A DNA stretch of 64,000 nt. Source: Actinomycetota bacterium. Lineage in GTDB: Bacteria > Actinomycetota > Acidimicrobiia > IMCC26256 > PALSA-555. The notes beneath the pieces are model-generated. The model was not told the origin of the DNA. It did not search any database and was given only the letters and a program-made list of their open reading frames with translations. The stretch is taken from the NCBI GenBank assembly GCA_016870355.1, contig VGBR01000009.1, forward strand, positions 55,418-119,417, written 5' to 3'. The translations under genes were made by a program, and so were the position numbers. Shown here piece after piece: positions 23,214 through 31,453 of this stretch (position 1 is its first letter; each line of letters begins with the position of its first letter).

Positions 23214-23744
23214 GTGGATGTGCAGGCGCTGGCGGGAGTCGTACTTCAGGATTCAAAGGGGAAACGCCGGCGCCTCGGCGACTTCTGGGCGGAGCGGCCG
23301 GTCGTCCTCGTGTTCCTTCGCCACTTCGGGTGACTGCTCTGCCGTGAGCACGCCGCGCAGTTGCGCGAGCGCTACGACGAGATCCAGAGCCTCGGCGGCG
23401 AAGTCGTCGCCATCGGGACCGGGAACCAGCAGCACGCGGCCGCGTTCGTGGCTGAGGAGCACGTGCCGTTCCCGGTTGTGGTCGACGACCACAGTGAGGC
23501 TGCCCGCGCCGCGGGTGTGAGCAAGGTGAACTTCTTCAAGCTCGTCCTCGATCGCAGGAGTCGACCGGGAACGCGACGCGCCCGCGAGGCGGGGCACCGG
23601 ATCCACAAGCCGGGTGCTCGGGTCACACAGCTCGGCGCGACGTTCGTCGTTGGCCCAGGCGACCGCGTGCGCTACGAGCATCTCGACGCGCACTCCGCCG
23701 ATCACGCTCCCCTCGAAGGGGTGATCAGCGCAGTGAAGGGCTGA
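23214..23744 (+). CDS. SelU/PRXL2-like AhpC-TSA_2 protein with in-frame TGA (putative selenoprotein)
   Basis: Read through TGA 23331-23333, this is a 176-residue thioredoxin-fold protein from GTG 23214. The preceding codons give VVLVFLRHFG, then TGA, then LLCREHAAQLRERY, exactly where the AhpC-TSA_2/PRXL2 family has its RHFGCxxC redox motif. TGA therefore occupies the first Cys (residue 40), with the second Cys at 43 (UxxC). The rest is intact: GGEVVAIGTGNQQHAAAFV, VPFPVVVDD and QLGATFVVGPGDRVRYEHLDA. The vertebrate SelU branch of this family uses selenocysteine at this place. Conservation on both sides of the TGA argues against an old pseudogene; a single-base error or recent mutation from TGC/TGT remains possible. 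No Sec-incorporation genes are in the window. Confidence 0.75.
23351..23371 (+). promoter_or_regulatory. Candidate bacterial SECIS hairpin downstream of the in-frame TGA
   Basis: Arms CGCCGCGC (23351-23358) and GCGCG-A-GCG (23363-23371) pair over 8 bp with one bulged A, closing a four-base loop AGTT. The stem begins 17 nt after the TGA and the loop has G at its second position, 27 nt after the TGA, which fits the loose rules described for bacterial SECIS elements. GC-rich hairpins are common in this genome, so this is supportive only. Confidence 0.4.
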
Positions 23745-23751
23745 CGCGGGT

Positions 23752-24789
23752 TCAGCCGACGCCGGCGGCGCGCTCCAACTGGCGGACGCGCTTCGGGAGG
23801 ATGCGATGCGTGCGTAAGAACCAGCGTGAGGCGCGCGTGTGTGGGTACTCGAGCCACAAGTGCGCGTTCGCGGGATCGCCACGCCGAACCTCGCGCGGAT
23901 CTTCGAGGATGCGGCGAAGGCCGGCGGCCAATGCCACCGGGTTGCGGCAATATCGGACGGCGAGGCCGTCGGCGAGCCGCGCGCGGCTGCGCAGGACGGC
24001 GCCGCGCAAGAGTGCCGCGCTGAGTACGAACGGCAGCGCGAGCAGGCCGAGCGGCGCGAGCATCAGGCTGACTTCGTCGATGTCGTCGAACGCCGCGGCC
24101 CACAGCTCGAAGGTCCGTCCGGTCAACGCGTACACGACGGTGTCGAGCGACACTTCAAGCTCGACGATGCGACCGACTTCGTAGGCGAGGACGGCTTCGA
24201 GCTCGCGCTTGGGCAACGTGTCGAGAAGTCCCGTGGTCACCACCAGCCACGCTTGATCGGGACGGCGGCCCACCGTGAGGCAGTTGGGAGCTTCGTCGAT
24301 GACGACCGCCACGCGAGGTGCGTGCACGCCGGCGGCGAGTCCGAGGCCAGTGAGGAGCCTCTCGGCGCGCTCGATGGCGTCGTCGGGCAGTCGTGCGGGT
24401 GGATTCGGGCCGGTGCGCGGGCCTGGCCACGCGCGCACGAAGTCGAGCACTCGCGCTTCGGCGTGATGCAGCGACAGCGCGAACGTGACGCCGGCAACGA
24501 CGAGCCCGATCGCGAGGCTGATCCACGAGCTCCAGATCGCGAGATCCCAGCCGTATCCGAGATCGGTGCCCAGCGGGTTCGATGCGGCACCCAATCCCCA
24601 CGCGACCGGGAAGACGACCGCGGCCATCGTCAACACCAGCAGCGTGAACCCGGCGGCGGTCACGATCCAGATCCGTCGGCGCGCCGATCGAATCAGGTCC
24701 TCGTGCACCTGATGATCGTCGCGCAACCACTCAATGTCCTCGGCGTCACGGAGTGCGAGGCGTAGCGTGACTCGGGTGCCTTCCCCCAA
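23752..24789 (-). CDS. M48 (HtpX-like) metalloprotease homologue with degenerate active site
   Basis: A membrane protein of about 345 residues (TTG 24789 proposed; GTG 24708 possible). Two helices near residues 45-110 precede an M48-like domain: VAVVIDEAPNCLTVGRRPDQAWLVVTTGLLDTLP, then RELEAVLAYEVGRIVELE. The zinc motif of the family is HExxH; here it reads Y203-E-V-G-R207, losing both His. The later RSRARLADGLAVRYCRNP replaces the usual R-x-E-x-x-AD motif and lacks its Glu, while the remaining order and helices are retained. It is probably a non-catalytic pseudo-protease. It is divergent from the penicillin acylase gene 12 bp away. Confidence 0.72.
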   Translation of the reverse strand: MGEGTRVTLRLALRDAEDIEWLRDDHQVHEDLIRSARRRIWIVTAAGFTLLVLTMAAVVFPVAWGLGAASNPLGTDLGYGWDLAIWSSWISLAIGLVVAGVTFALSLHHAEARVLDFVRAWPGPRTGPNPPARLPDDAIERAERLLTGLGLAAGVHAPRVAVVIDEAPNCLTVGRRPDQAWLVVTTGLLDTLPKRELEAVLAYEVGRIVELEVSLDTVVYALTGRTFELWAAAFDDIDEVSLMLAPLGLLALPFVLSAALLRGAVLRSRARLADGLAVRYCRNPVALAAGLRRILEDPREVRRGDPANAHLWLEYPHTRASRWFLRTHRILPKRVRQLERAAGVG

Positions 24790-24801
24790 GTTGACGGTGT
24801 C

Positions 24802-27057
24802 GTGACAGGCCTCCAAGGCGACGTCACGATCACTCGCGACCCCTGGGGCATCCCGGTGGTGCAGGCATCGAGTGCGCACGATGTGTTCTTCGCGCAGGGC
24901 TACGCGCAGGCTGAGGATCGACTCGGGCAACTCGAGTACGACCGGCGACGGGCCTACGGCCGTTGGGCCGAGGTGGTGGGGCCGAGCGCGCTTGGCTTCG
25001 ATGCGTTCACGCGTCGCTGCGGATTGCACGCGGTCGCGCAGCGCGAGTTCGAGACGTTGACGCCCGACGCGCAGCTTCCGTTGCTCGCGTACGCCGCGGG
25101 AGTGAACGCCTACCTCGAATCGGACGCACCATTGCCACCGGACCTTCGTGCCGTTGGGATCACACCAGCGCGCTGGGAACCGTGGGACTGCTGCGCGATC
25201 TTCCTGGTTCGCCACGTGGTCTTCGCCAGCTGGCAGCTGAAGCTGTGGCGGGGGCGGCTTGCGGTAGCTCTCGGCCCCGAACGGGTCGTGCGGCTGGGCC
25301 GAGAGGCGCCGTTCGAAGTGCCGCTCATCGTCCCGCCCGGCGATTGGTGGCGACCGTCGCCGCGAGATCCGTCCGACTTGGCGGCGGTGGCCGCCGCATC
25401 GAGCGTGCTCGTCGAGTCCGCGAACGGCAGCAACGCGTGGGCGCTGTCTGGCGCACGGACCGCGTCTGGGAAGCCGGTTGTGGCCGGCGACCCGCATCGC
25501 CTGATCGAGGCGCCCGGCGTCTACTACCAGTGCCGCTTGTCGTGTCCCGACTTCGATGCTGCTGGTCTCGCGTTCGTCGGCATCCCCGGGTTTCCGCACT
25601 TCGCGCAGACCGACCGCGTCGCGTGGTGCGTCACGAACGCGAACGGCGACTACCAGGACCTCTATGTCGAGCGCTTCCGGTCCGGTGGGGCCGAGTACGA
25701 GACGGCAAACGGGTGGCGCGCGCCGACTCGTCGGGTGGAGGTCGTCGACGTTCACGGTGAGGACGCGGTGGAGATCGAATGCTTCGACACGCGCCACGGC
25801 CCGATCGTCTTCGGTGACCCGGCTCGTGGCTGTGCCGTCGCGCTGCGGGCCACGAGCCTGGTCGAGCCGAGCTCGGGCTTGTCAGTGATCGAGCCGATGC
25901 TGCGAGCGCGAGACATCGACGGGCTCGACGCCGTGATGCGCGCGTGGGTCGACCCAGTGAACAACTTCGTCACTGCCGACGTCGACGGCAACATCGGCTA
26001 CCGGACAGTCGGTCACATCCCCGTGCGCACCCCGGCGAACGCGTGGGGTCCGGTCCCAGGATGGACCGATGAGCACGAGTGGCAGGGGATCGTGCCGTTC
26101 GACGAGATGCCGCGGGTGCGCAACCCGGGGGACGGGCTGGTCGTGACCGCGAACCAGCGGATCGTCGGAGACGAGTACGCGCACTTCCTCAGCCTCGACT
26201 ACGCGAGTCCCGATCGCGCGCGCCGGTTGCACACGCGCCTCGATGACCTCTGGAATGCAGACGCGACGGCAATGGCTGCGGTGCACCGCGACCGCCGATC
26301 GCTGCCCGCCGACGTCTGGGTCGACCGGTTTGGCCGCCTCCAACCACGCGATGACCATGAGCGTGCTGCGTTGGACGTGCTTGCGTCGTGGAATCGCGAG
26401 ATGGACGCAGACTCGGCCGGCGCGGCGGTGTACGCCGTCGTGCGCGACGCGGTCGGTCAGGTGCTCGCGCACAACCCTGAGTTGGCATCGCTGCGCGCGC
26501 CGATCGAAGGTGAGCCAACCGGGACCTTCCAGCCTCTTCAGCTTCGGCTGTGGCCGCTGCTCACCGGGTTGCTTGCGACAGACGACGGCGCGCTGCTGCC
26601 GGAAGGCCGCACATGGGACGACGTGTTGGCGACCGCGCTCAGCGACGGCGTTGGCGTGTTGCGGACCGCTCTTGGCGAGGACGTCAGCGCATGGCGCTGG
26701 GGCGCGCTCCATCGATGCGCGCCTCTGCATCCGCTCTCCGGCCCTCGATCTGATGTGGCAGCCGGTCTCGATCCACCGGCATCCGAGATGGGGGGCGACG
26801 CCGACACCGTGTTCAATGCCGCGCACCCAGCGGGCTTCGGATTCGGTGTCACCGGCTCATCGGTGGCCCGGTACGTGTTCGACCTGGCGGACCGCTCGCG
26901 GAGTCGGTGGGTCGTGCCGCTCGGATCGAGTGGAGATCCTGGCAGCCCGCACTTCGCCGATCAGCAGTCGGCTTGGGTCGCGGGTGAGCTCCTGCCTATC
27001 TCCACGCCCGCGACCGCGGGTGCTTCGGTGACGCGCCTCAGCGCGAGTCAGCGTTGA
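24802..27057 (+). CDS. Penicillin acylase family (Ntn hydrolase) protein
   Basis: A 751-residue single-chain precursor. The N-terminus VTITRDPWGIPVVQASSAHDVFFAQGYAQAEDRL is the alpha-subunit signature. The autoproteolytic nucleophile is expected at Ser in ANGSNAWALSGART (near residue 210), followed by KPVVAGDPHRL and the beta-subunit motif AWCVTNANGDYQDLY. A later NFVTADVDGNIGYRTVGHIPVR and TANQRIV complete the family pattern. Unlike periplasmic penicillin acylases no signal peptide is visible, so the protein may be cytosolic. Substrates in this family include beta-lactams, acyl-homoserine lactones and other amides. Confidence 0.9.
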   Translation: MTGLQGDVTITRDPWGIPVVQASSAHDVFFAQGYAQAEDRLGQLEYDRRRAYGRWAEVVGPSALGFDAFTRRCGLHAVAQREFETLTPDAQLPLLAYAAGVNAYLESDAPLPPDLRAVGITPARWEPWDCCAIFLVRHVVFASWQLKLWRGRLAVALGPERVVRLGREAPFEVPLIVPPGDWWRPSPRDPSDLAAVAAASSVLVESANGSNAWALSGARTASGKPVVAGDPHRLIEAPGVYYQCRLSCPDFDAAGLAFVGIPGFPHFAQTDRVAWCVTNANGDYQDLYVERFRSGGAEYETANGWRAPTRRVEVVDVHGEDAVEIECFDTRHGPIVFGDPARGCAVALRATSLVEPSSGLSVIEPMLRARDIDGLDAVMRAWVDPVNNFVTADVDGNIGYRTVGHIPVRTPANAWGPVPGWTDEHEWQGIVPFDEMPRVRNPGDGLVVTANQRIVGDEYAHFLSLDYASPDRARRLHTRLDDLWNADATAMAAVHRDRRSLPADVWVDRFGRLQPRDDHERAALDVLASWNREMDADSAGAAVYAVVRDAVGQVLAHNPELASLRAPIEGEPTGTFQPLQLRLWPLLTGLLATDDGALLPEGRTWDDVLATALSDGVGVLRTALGEDVSAWRWGALHRCAPLHPLSGPRSDVAAGLDPPASEMGGDADTVFNAAHPAGFGFGVTGSSVARYVFDLADRSRSRWVVPLGSSGDPGSPHFADQQSAWVAGELLPISTPATAGASVTRLSASQR

Positions 27058-27772
27058 GCGCGTCGCGACCGCGCATGTAGAAGTCGAGAGCCGCACGAGC
27101 AGGATCGTCCGCGCTCTGAAGGTCGTCGTATCCGAGGCTCGCACCAGGGAACGCGGTGTCGTTCCAGAACTCGTTGTCGGCAACCAGACCCCAATGGGTC
27201 ACGTAGAGATAGGGCACGGGGTGCTCGGCATCGCCTGCCGACGCGCCGAACGTGCCGCGGGTGCCGCGCTCTTCGTCGCCGAGCTCGATCGCAGCGTCGA
27301 AGTGCTCCGGCCAGAGCGTTCTCGCGGACGGTGCTTCATCGGCGTGCGCGGAGGCCAGATCGCCGAGCGCCGTTCAGGCGAGCTCGAACCACGCCGCGAG
27401 TAGCGAGGCCGCGTGGTCGTCGAGCGGCAGCAGCGCGTCGAAGTCAGGGGCCGTTGACGGTTGGTACACGTCCGTGGGTGCGCCAGGAGCGACGCGCGCC
27501 ATTCGTGCCGCTTCGTTGATGCTGGTGATCGGTGTGGTCGATTCGTGGTCGCCATGGCGCACGACCAGCTGACAGCCGATGACGGCGAGCGATTCGCGTG
27601 CGCCGGCTCGCTCGTAGCTCGGCGTGCCGAAACCGCCCGCGGTTGCTTCCAACCCGATCCGACGTTCACCTTCGAAGCGCGCGGCAGCAAGCACATGCTC
27701 GGCGACCGCGTGCAGCGATGTGCGCGTGGCCACGAGGTCGGCGTGCTCGGGGAGTGAAGGCAGCACGGTCAC
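27038..27772 (-). pseudogene. Conserved hypothetical protein interrupted by an in-frame TGA
   Basis: From GTG 27772 the frame reads 132 codons to TGA at 27374-27376, then continues uninterrupted for another 111 codons to TGA 27038. Both halves look like one protein: the N-terminal part ends LLAAWFELA and the C-terminal part contains TLWPEHFDAAIELG, GASAGDAEHPVPYLYV and NEFWND, elements I associate with a family of actinobacterial hypothetical proteins. The stop is not at a Cys-rich or redox motif, so selenocysteine is unlikely; a nonsense mutation or base error is the simplest reading. It starts 2 bp after the hydrolase gene and overlaps the acylase end by 20 bp. Confidence 0.65.
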
Positions 27773-27774
27773 GC

Positions 27775-28671
27775 CTAAGAGGCCAGGAAATCCTCGAGCA
27801 GTCGAGCGAGCTCGATCGGCTTGTCGCCCTGGATGCTGTGACCCGCGCCCTCGACGAGCTCCACTCGCGCATCGGGCTTCCGGCGGCGTAGCTCCGCGTC
27901 GTCGGCGTCATCGACGACCGTGCCCTTCGCCGCGCCGCGCACCAACATCAACGGCACCTTGATGTTGTCGACGTCGTCCCACAGGGTCGCGAAGTCCGCC
28001 GGGATGTCCATCTCGGTGCCTTCGAGCAGCCGTGGTCGTTGGTAGCGCCACACCCATCGACCGTCGTCGCGCTGGATCGCGTTGTGCAGCACACCTCGGC
28101 GCAGCGACGACTCGGTGCGCGTCGGGTTGAACTCGATCGTGCGGGCCAGGATCTCGTCGAAGCTCTCGAACGTGTCGGGACCGGCGATGAACTGCGCGAT
28201 GGGGGCTGCCTTGTCGCGGTCAACACCGGGAGTCACGTCCACGAGCGTCAGCTTGCGCACAAGCTCGGGTGCATGAGCGGCCAGCGCGATCGAGGTGAGT
28301 CCACCCAGGCTCATGCCGATCACCATGGCCGCGTCCGGCGCAAGGCTGCGCAGACCCACGGCCACATCGACTGCGTTCTGTCGGGGACCGAAGGGACCGT
28401 CGTCGCGGTGATCCGAGTGACCGTGACCCGGGAGGTCAACCGCAACGAGCGGTCGCCCCAGCGCCAGCGCGACCGTGTCCCAGGTGTGGGCGTTCTGCGC
28501 GCCGCCGTGGAGGAACACGAGCTCTGGCGACGAGGATCCCCACACCAGCGCGCTGATGTTGCGGCCCTTCGCGACCTCGACCTCGACCCGCCGCACGTCC
28601 GGCGGCCCGTCGTATGGCAGCCCGAACTCCTCCGCGTTCTCGTGGAACAACCCGAACTCGTCGTAGTGCAC
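27775..28671 (-). CDS. Alpha/beta hydrolase
   Basis: A 298-residue alpha/beta-hydrolase fold protein from ATG 28671. Features: oxyanion region LVFLHGGAQNAHTW, the DLPGHGHSD loop, the nucleophile elbow VIGMSLGGLTSIAL (Ser within GMSLG), the acid region VPLMLVRGAAKGTVVDDAD and catalytic His in VEGAGHSIQGDKP. The esterase, epoxide hydrolase-like or other activity cannot be told. It is followed 2 bp later by the interrupted conserved gene on the same strand. Confidence 0.88.
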   Translation of the reverse strand: MHYDEFGLFHENAEEFGLPYDGPPDVRRVEVEVAKGRNISALVWGSSSPELVFLHGGAQNAHTWDTVALALGRPLVAVDLPGHGHSDHRDDGPFGPRQNAVDVAVGLRSLAPDAAMVIGMSLGGLTSIALAAHAPELVRKLTLVDVTPGVDRDKAAPIAQFIAGPDTFESFDEILARTIEFNPTRTESSLRRGVLHNAIQRDDGRWVWRYQRPRLLEGTEMDIPADFATLWDDVDNIKVPLMLVRGAAKGTVVDDADDAELRRRKPDARVELVEGAGHSIQGDKPIELARLLEDFLAS

Positions 28672-28681
28672 GGGCTGGAGG

Positions 28682-29848
28682 TTACGGCGTCAGGTCGGTA
28701 CACGCCCTGAGCTCGTTCCAGTGAGCGATCTCGGCGTCGGCTGAGGCGCCCGCGGGCACTGGCGTCGGGATGCCGCCGCGGATGCGAGCGGGCACCCACT
28801 GGTACGAGTCGGTGTCGCGACCGGTGATCGTCACGAGCAGTACGCCGGTGCGCCCGTTCTCGCCCGACTCGTTGAAGAACACGAAGTTGCCGAGCCCGTA
28901 GCCGACGAACGCGGTGGCCTTGCGTCCCGCGCCTTCGAGCACGTGGGCGTGCGAGCCCACGACGATGTCTGCACCGGCGGTGATCAGCGTGTTCGACAGT
29001 GCCTTTTGCCGATCGGTTGCGCACCCGATCCCCTCGACACCCCAGTGCAGGAACACCACCACCGTGTCGACGGTCGGGCGCACGGCTTGGATCGAGGCGA
29101 CCATGCGCGCCTCGGCGTCGTACTTCGTCGACGCGATCCCAGCTTGAGTGTCCGTGGCGGTCCACGACGCGACGTGCTCCTCACCCATCACGTCGGTCGC
29201 GCCGAAGATCGCGATTCGCTGACCGCGCACTTCGGTGAGGAACGGCGCGTACGCCTCCGTAGCGTTGTTCCCAACACCGACGACCGGGATCGGCGAGGTG
29301 GCTTTCGCAGCCAACGTGTCGGCGAGACCTTGCGGCCCGAAGTCGACGCTGTGGTTGTTGGCCTGGTTGACCACGTCGACACCCGCGGCCTGAAGCGCAA
29401 CGAGCGCAGCAGGAGGACTCCGAAAGTTGTACTCCTTCGGAATCGGCGTGTTCTGCTCGGTGATCGCGGACTCGAGGTTCACGACGGTGATGTCGGCGAG
29501 CGCGAAGACCGGCGCGATCGGGTCGAACATCCCAGTCGGGTCCTGGGCCAGCTTCGTGCGGATCCCCGCTTCGAAGTGCACGTCACCACCGAACGCGAAC
29601 GTCACCGGAACCCCGATGCCGCGCCGCGGATCGCGAGTCGTCGTGGTGGTGGGCGGCAGCGTGGTGGTGGTCGAGAGCGTCGTCGTCGGCAGCGTCCGCT
29701 CTTTGGACTCGTCGCCGCCAGTGAGCGCGATCGCACCGACGGACGCCGCGACGATGACGGTGACAACACCACCAGCAATGAGGACGCGCCGGCACCTGCG
29801 GCGACGATCGACGCGCCGGGACGCGCGAGGAGGCTGGGGGAGCGACAT
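28682..29848 (-). CDS. CapA-family metallophosphatase-like membrane-anchored protein
   Basis: A 388-residue protein. A basic N-terminus and one membrane helix (VLIAGGVVTVIVAASVGAIAL) are followed by the stretch ALTGGDESKER and a Thr-rich linker to about residue 75. The CapA/PGA_cap domain has FGGDVHFEAGI, VVNLESAITE, NQANNHSVDFGPQGL, GATDVMGE, VVFLHWGVE and GADIVVGSHAHVLEG, giving the metal-binding Asp, Asn and His of this calcineurin-like family. CapA homologues act in gamma-glutamyl polymer capsules, but most are of unknown function; no capB/capC are present here. Its N-terminal anchor resembles that of the PQQ-propeller protein at 33123. Confidence 0.87.
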   Translation of the reverse strand: MSLPQPPRASRRVDRRRRCRRVLIAGGVVTVIVAASVGAIALTGGDESKERTLPTTTLSTTTTLPPTTTTTRDPRRGIGVPVTFAFGGDVHFEAGIRTKLAQDPTGMFDPIAPVFALADITVVNLESAITEQNTPIPKEYNFRSPPAALVALQAAGVDVVNQANNHSVDFGPQGLADTLAAKATSPIPVVGVGNNATEAYAPFLTEVRGQRIAIFGATDVMGEEHVASWTATDTQAGIASTKYDAEARMVASIQAVRPTVDTVVVFLHWGVEGIGCATDRQKALSNTLITAGADIVVGSHAHVLEGAGRKATAFVGYGLGNFVFFNESGENGRTGVLLVTITGRDTDSYQWVPARIRGGIPTPVPAGASADAEIAHWNELRACTDLTP

Positions 29849-29927
29849 GAGCGTTCGAGCGTAGCGACGCCATCGCCGAGGTCACAGTCGTAGGGAGCGT
29901 CGAGGCGCGGCGTACGATCGCCGACCC

Positions 29928-30860
29928 ATGCCGCTGCGCGACCTCCGACTCACGCCCGAGAAGTACCGGCGCGTCACGTTCGTCGCAGTGGTGTTGCTCG
30001 GGATCATCATCGTGACCGGAGCGGCAGTTCGCTTGAGCGGATCCGGCCTCGGGTGCCCAGACTGGCCGTCGTGTCACACCCTTGAGCGTCATGGGTCTCT
30101 CGATGGGAACGCGGCGATCGAGTTCGGGAACCGCCTCTTTACCGGGCTGGTGGGGCTTGCGGTGATGTTCTGTGTGCTCGGATCGTTGCGTCGGGAACCG
30201 CGCCGCCGTGACTTGGTGCGGTTGTCGTGGGGATTGGTCGTGGGTCTTTTCGCCCAAGGGCTGCTCGGCGGGCTCTTGGTACTTACGGAGCTGCCGCCTC
30301 AACTCGTGATGGGTCACTTCCTGCTGTCGATGGTTCTCCTCACTAATGCCGTAGTGCTGCACCGTCGTGCCGGTCAGGGAGATGGGCCTGCGCAACCCGT
30401 CGTGCATCCGATGGTGCGACTTGCCGGCCATGCCGTGCTGCTGACAGCAGCCGTCGTCGTACTTGCCGGCACCGTCGTCACGGCAACTGGGCCGCACGGC
30501 GGCGATAGGAGAGCAGAGCGCTTCGACCTTGACGTCCGCGATGTCACCAAGATCCACGGTGGAGCCGTCATTGCTTTCGTAGTCACGATCTTCCTCGCGT
30601 TTGTCTTGTTGCGGCGGACAAAGGCACCCTCGGATCCGCAGGCGCGCCTTGGTTTTCTCGCCGGGCTTGTGCTTGTGCAAGCGGCGATTGGCTACATCCA
30701 GTACTTCAACGACATCCCCGCCCTGTTAGTCGGGTTTCACGTCGCAGGCGCAACGGTCGTGTGGATTGCGTCCCTCTCGTTCTGGCTTTGCCTGACAGAT
30801 CGCCCGGCTGCGAGCCATGAGGCAATGAAAGAACCCACAGCCGCGCTCGCGGACGCGTGA
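29928..30860 (+). CDS. ctaA: Heme A synthase (COX15/CtaA family)
   Basis: A 310-residue membrane protein of about eight helices that oxidises heme O to heme A for cytochrome c oxidase. Seen: VVLLGIIIVTGAAVRLSGSGLGCPDWPSC with the family Cys pair, EFGNRLFTGLVGL with a heme-ligand His replaced or displaced, LVMGHFLLSM, TATGPHGGD, DVTKIHGGAVIAF and VGFHVAGATVVW, giving the conserved His positions. The start ATG 29928 lies in a 79-bp divergent gap from capA. Its partner heme O synthase gene is 12 kb away (42200), so the pathway genes are split. Confidence 0.87.
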   Translation: MPLRDLRLTPEKYRRVTFVAVVLLGIIIVTGAAVRLSGSGLGCPDWPSCHTLERHGSLDGNAAIEFGNRLFTGLVGLAVMFCVLGSLRREPRRRDLVRLSWGLVVGLFAQGLLGGLLVLTELPPQLVMGHFLLSMVLLTNAVVLHRRAGQGDGPAQPVVHPMVRLAGHAVLLTAAVVVLAGTVVTATGPHGGDRRAERFDLDVRDVTKIHGGAVIAFVVTIFLAFVLLRRTKAPSDPQARLGFLAGLVLVQAAIGYIQYFNDIPALLVGFHVAGATVVWIASLSFWLCLTDRPAASHEAMKEPTAALADA

Positions 30861-30888
30861 GCAGCCGGAACGGCTCGAGGCTGACGCG

Positions 30889-31350
30889 ATGCCGGCGCCA
30901 TTCCGCTTCGACCGCCGCTTCGATCTTGCGGTCGCACCTGAAGACCTGTGGCGCACGCTCATCCAGACGGACGAGTACCCGACCTGGTGGTCGTGGCTGC
31001 GTGAGATCGACGGTGGTGAGCTCCGCGAAGGTGCGGTGGCTCGCTGCGTGGTGCAAGGACCCTTGCCGTACCAGCTCCAGTTCGAGATCGAGGTTGGCGA
31101 GGTCGTGCCCGCGACGCGGGTCGACACCAAGGTGCGCGGCGACCTCGAAGGTCCGGCCCGACTCGAGATCGCGCCGGCGCCGAACGGGAGCACTGCCCGG
31201 CTCGCGTGGACGCTCGAGCTCCGGGACTCGTTGCTCCGTCCACTCTCCTTGGTCGCACGCCCGTTCATGGTCTGGGCGCACGACCGAGCGATCGCGACGG
31301 GCCTGCGCGACTTCGAGCGGCGCGCCCTGCGCGAGGACAATCGAGAATGA
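30889..31350 (+). CDS. SRPBCC (START-like) family protein
   Basis: A 153-residue protein from ATG 30889. The helix-grip fold pattern is clear: FDLAVAPEDLWRTLIQTDEYPTWWSWLREIDGGELREG, a run of beta strands with VRGDLEGPARLEIAP and a C-terminal helix FMVWAHDRAIATGLRDFERRAL. Such proteins bind hydrophobic ligands or act as polyketide cyclase-like or co-chaperone-like proteins; the ligand is unknown. It is 28 bp downstream of ctaA on the same strand. Confidence 0.82.
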   Translation: MPAPFRFDRRFDLAVAPEDLWRTLIQTDEYPTWWSWLREIDGGELREGAVARCVVQGPLPYQLQFEIEVGEVVPATRVDTKVRGDLEGPARLEIAPAPNGSTARLAWTLELRDSLLRPLSLVARPFMVWAHDRAIATGLRDFERRALREDNRE

Positions 31351-31419
31351 CCACGACCGTGCGGCGACCGAAGCGAACGCAAGAGAGCACAGGGAGCTCG
31401 CCAGTGAGCGAACGCCCGC

Positions 31420-31438
31420 GAGGCGGGCATCCCGCCTC
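31420..31438 (+). repeat. Short GC hairpin before the exonuclease gene
   Basis: GAGGCGGG-CAT-CCCGCCTC forms a perfect 8-bp stem with a three-base loop, in the 103-bp gap between the SRPBCC and exonuclease genes. It ends 15 bp before the ATG of the next gene. Its role is unclear; it is not clearly related to the larger two-hairpin family. Confidence 0.5.
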
Positions 31439-31453
31439 ACAGAGAGCGAGCGC

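Noticed and set aside
27374..27376. Selenocysteine at the second in-frame TGA
   Set aside because: The position is not in a Cys/redox motif and the surrounding family is not thiol-based; a nonsense change explains it more simply.
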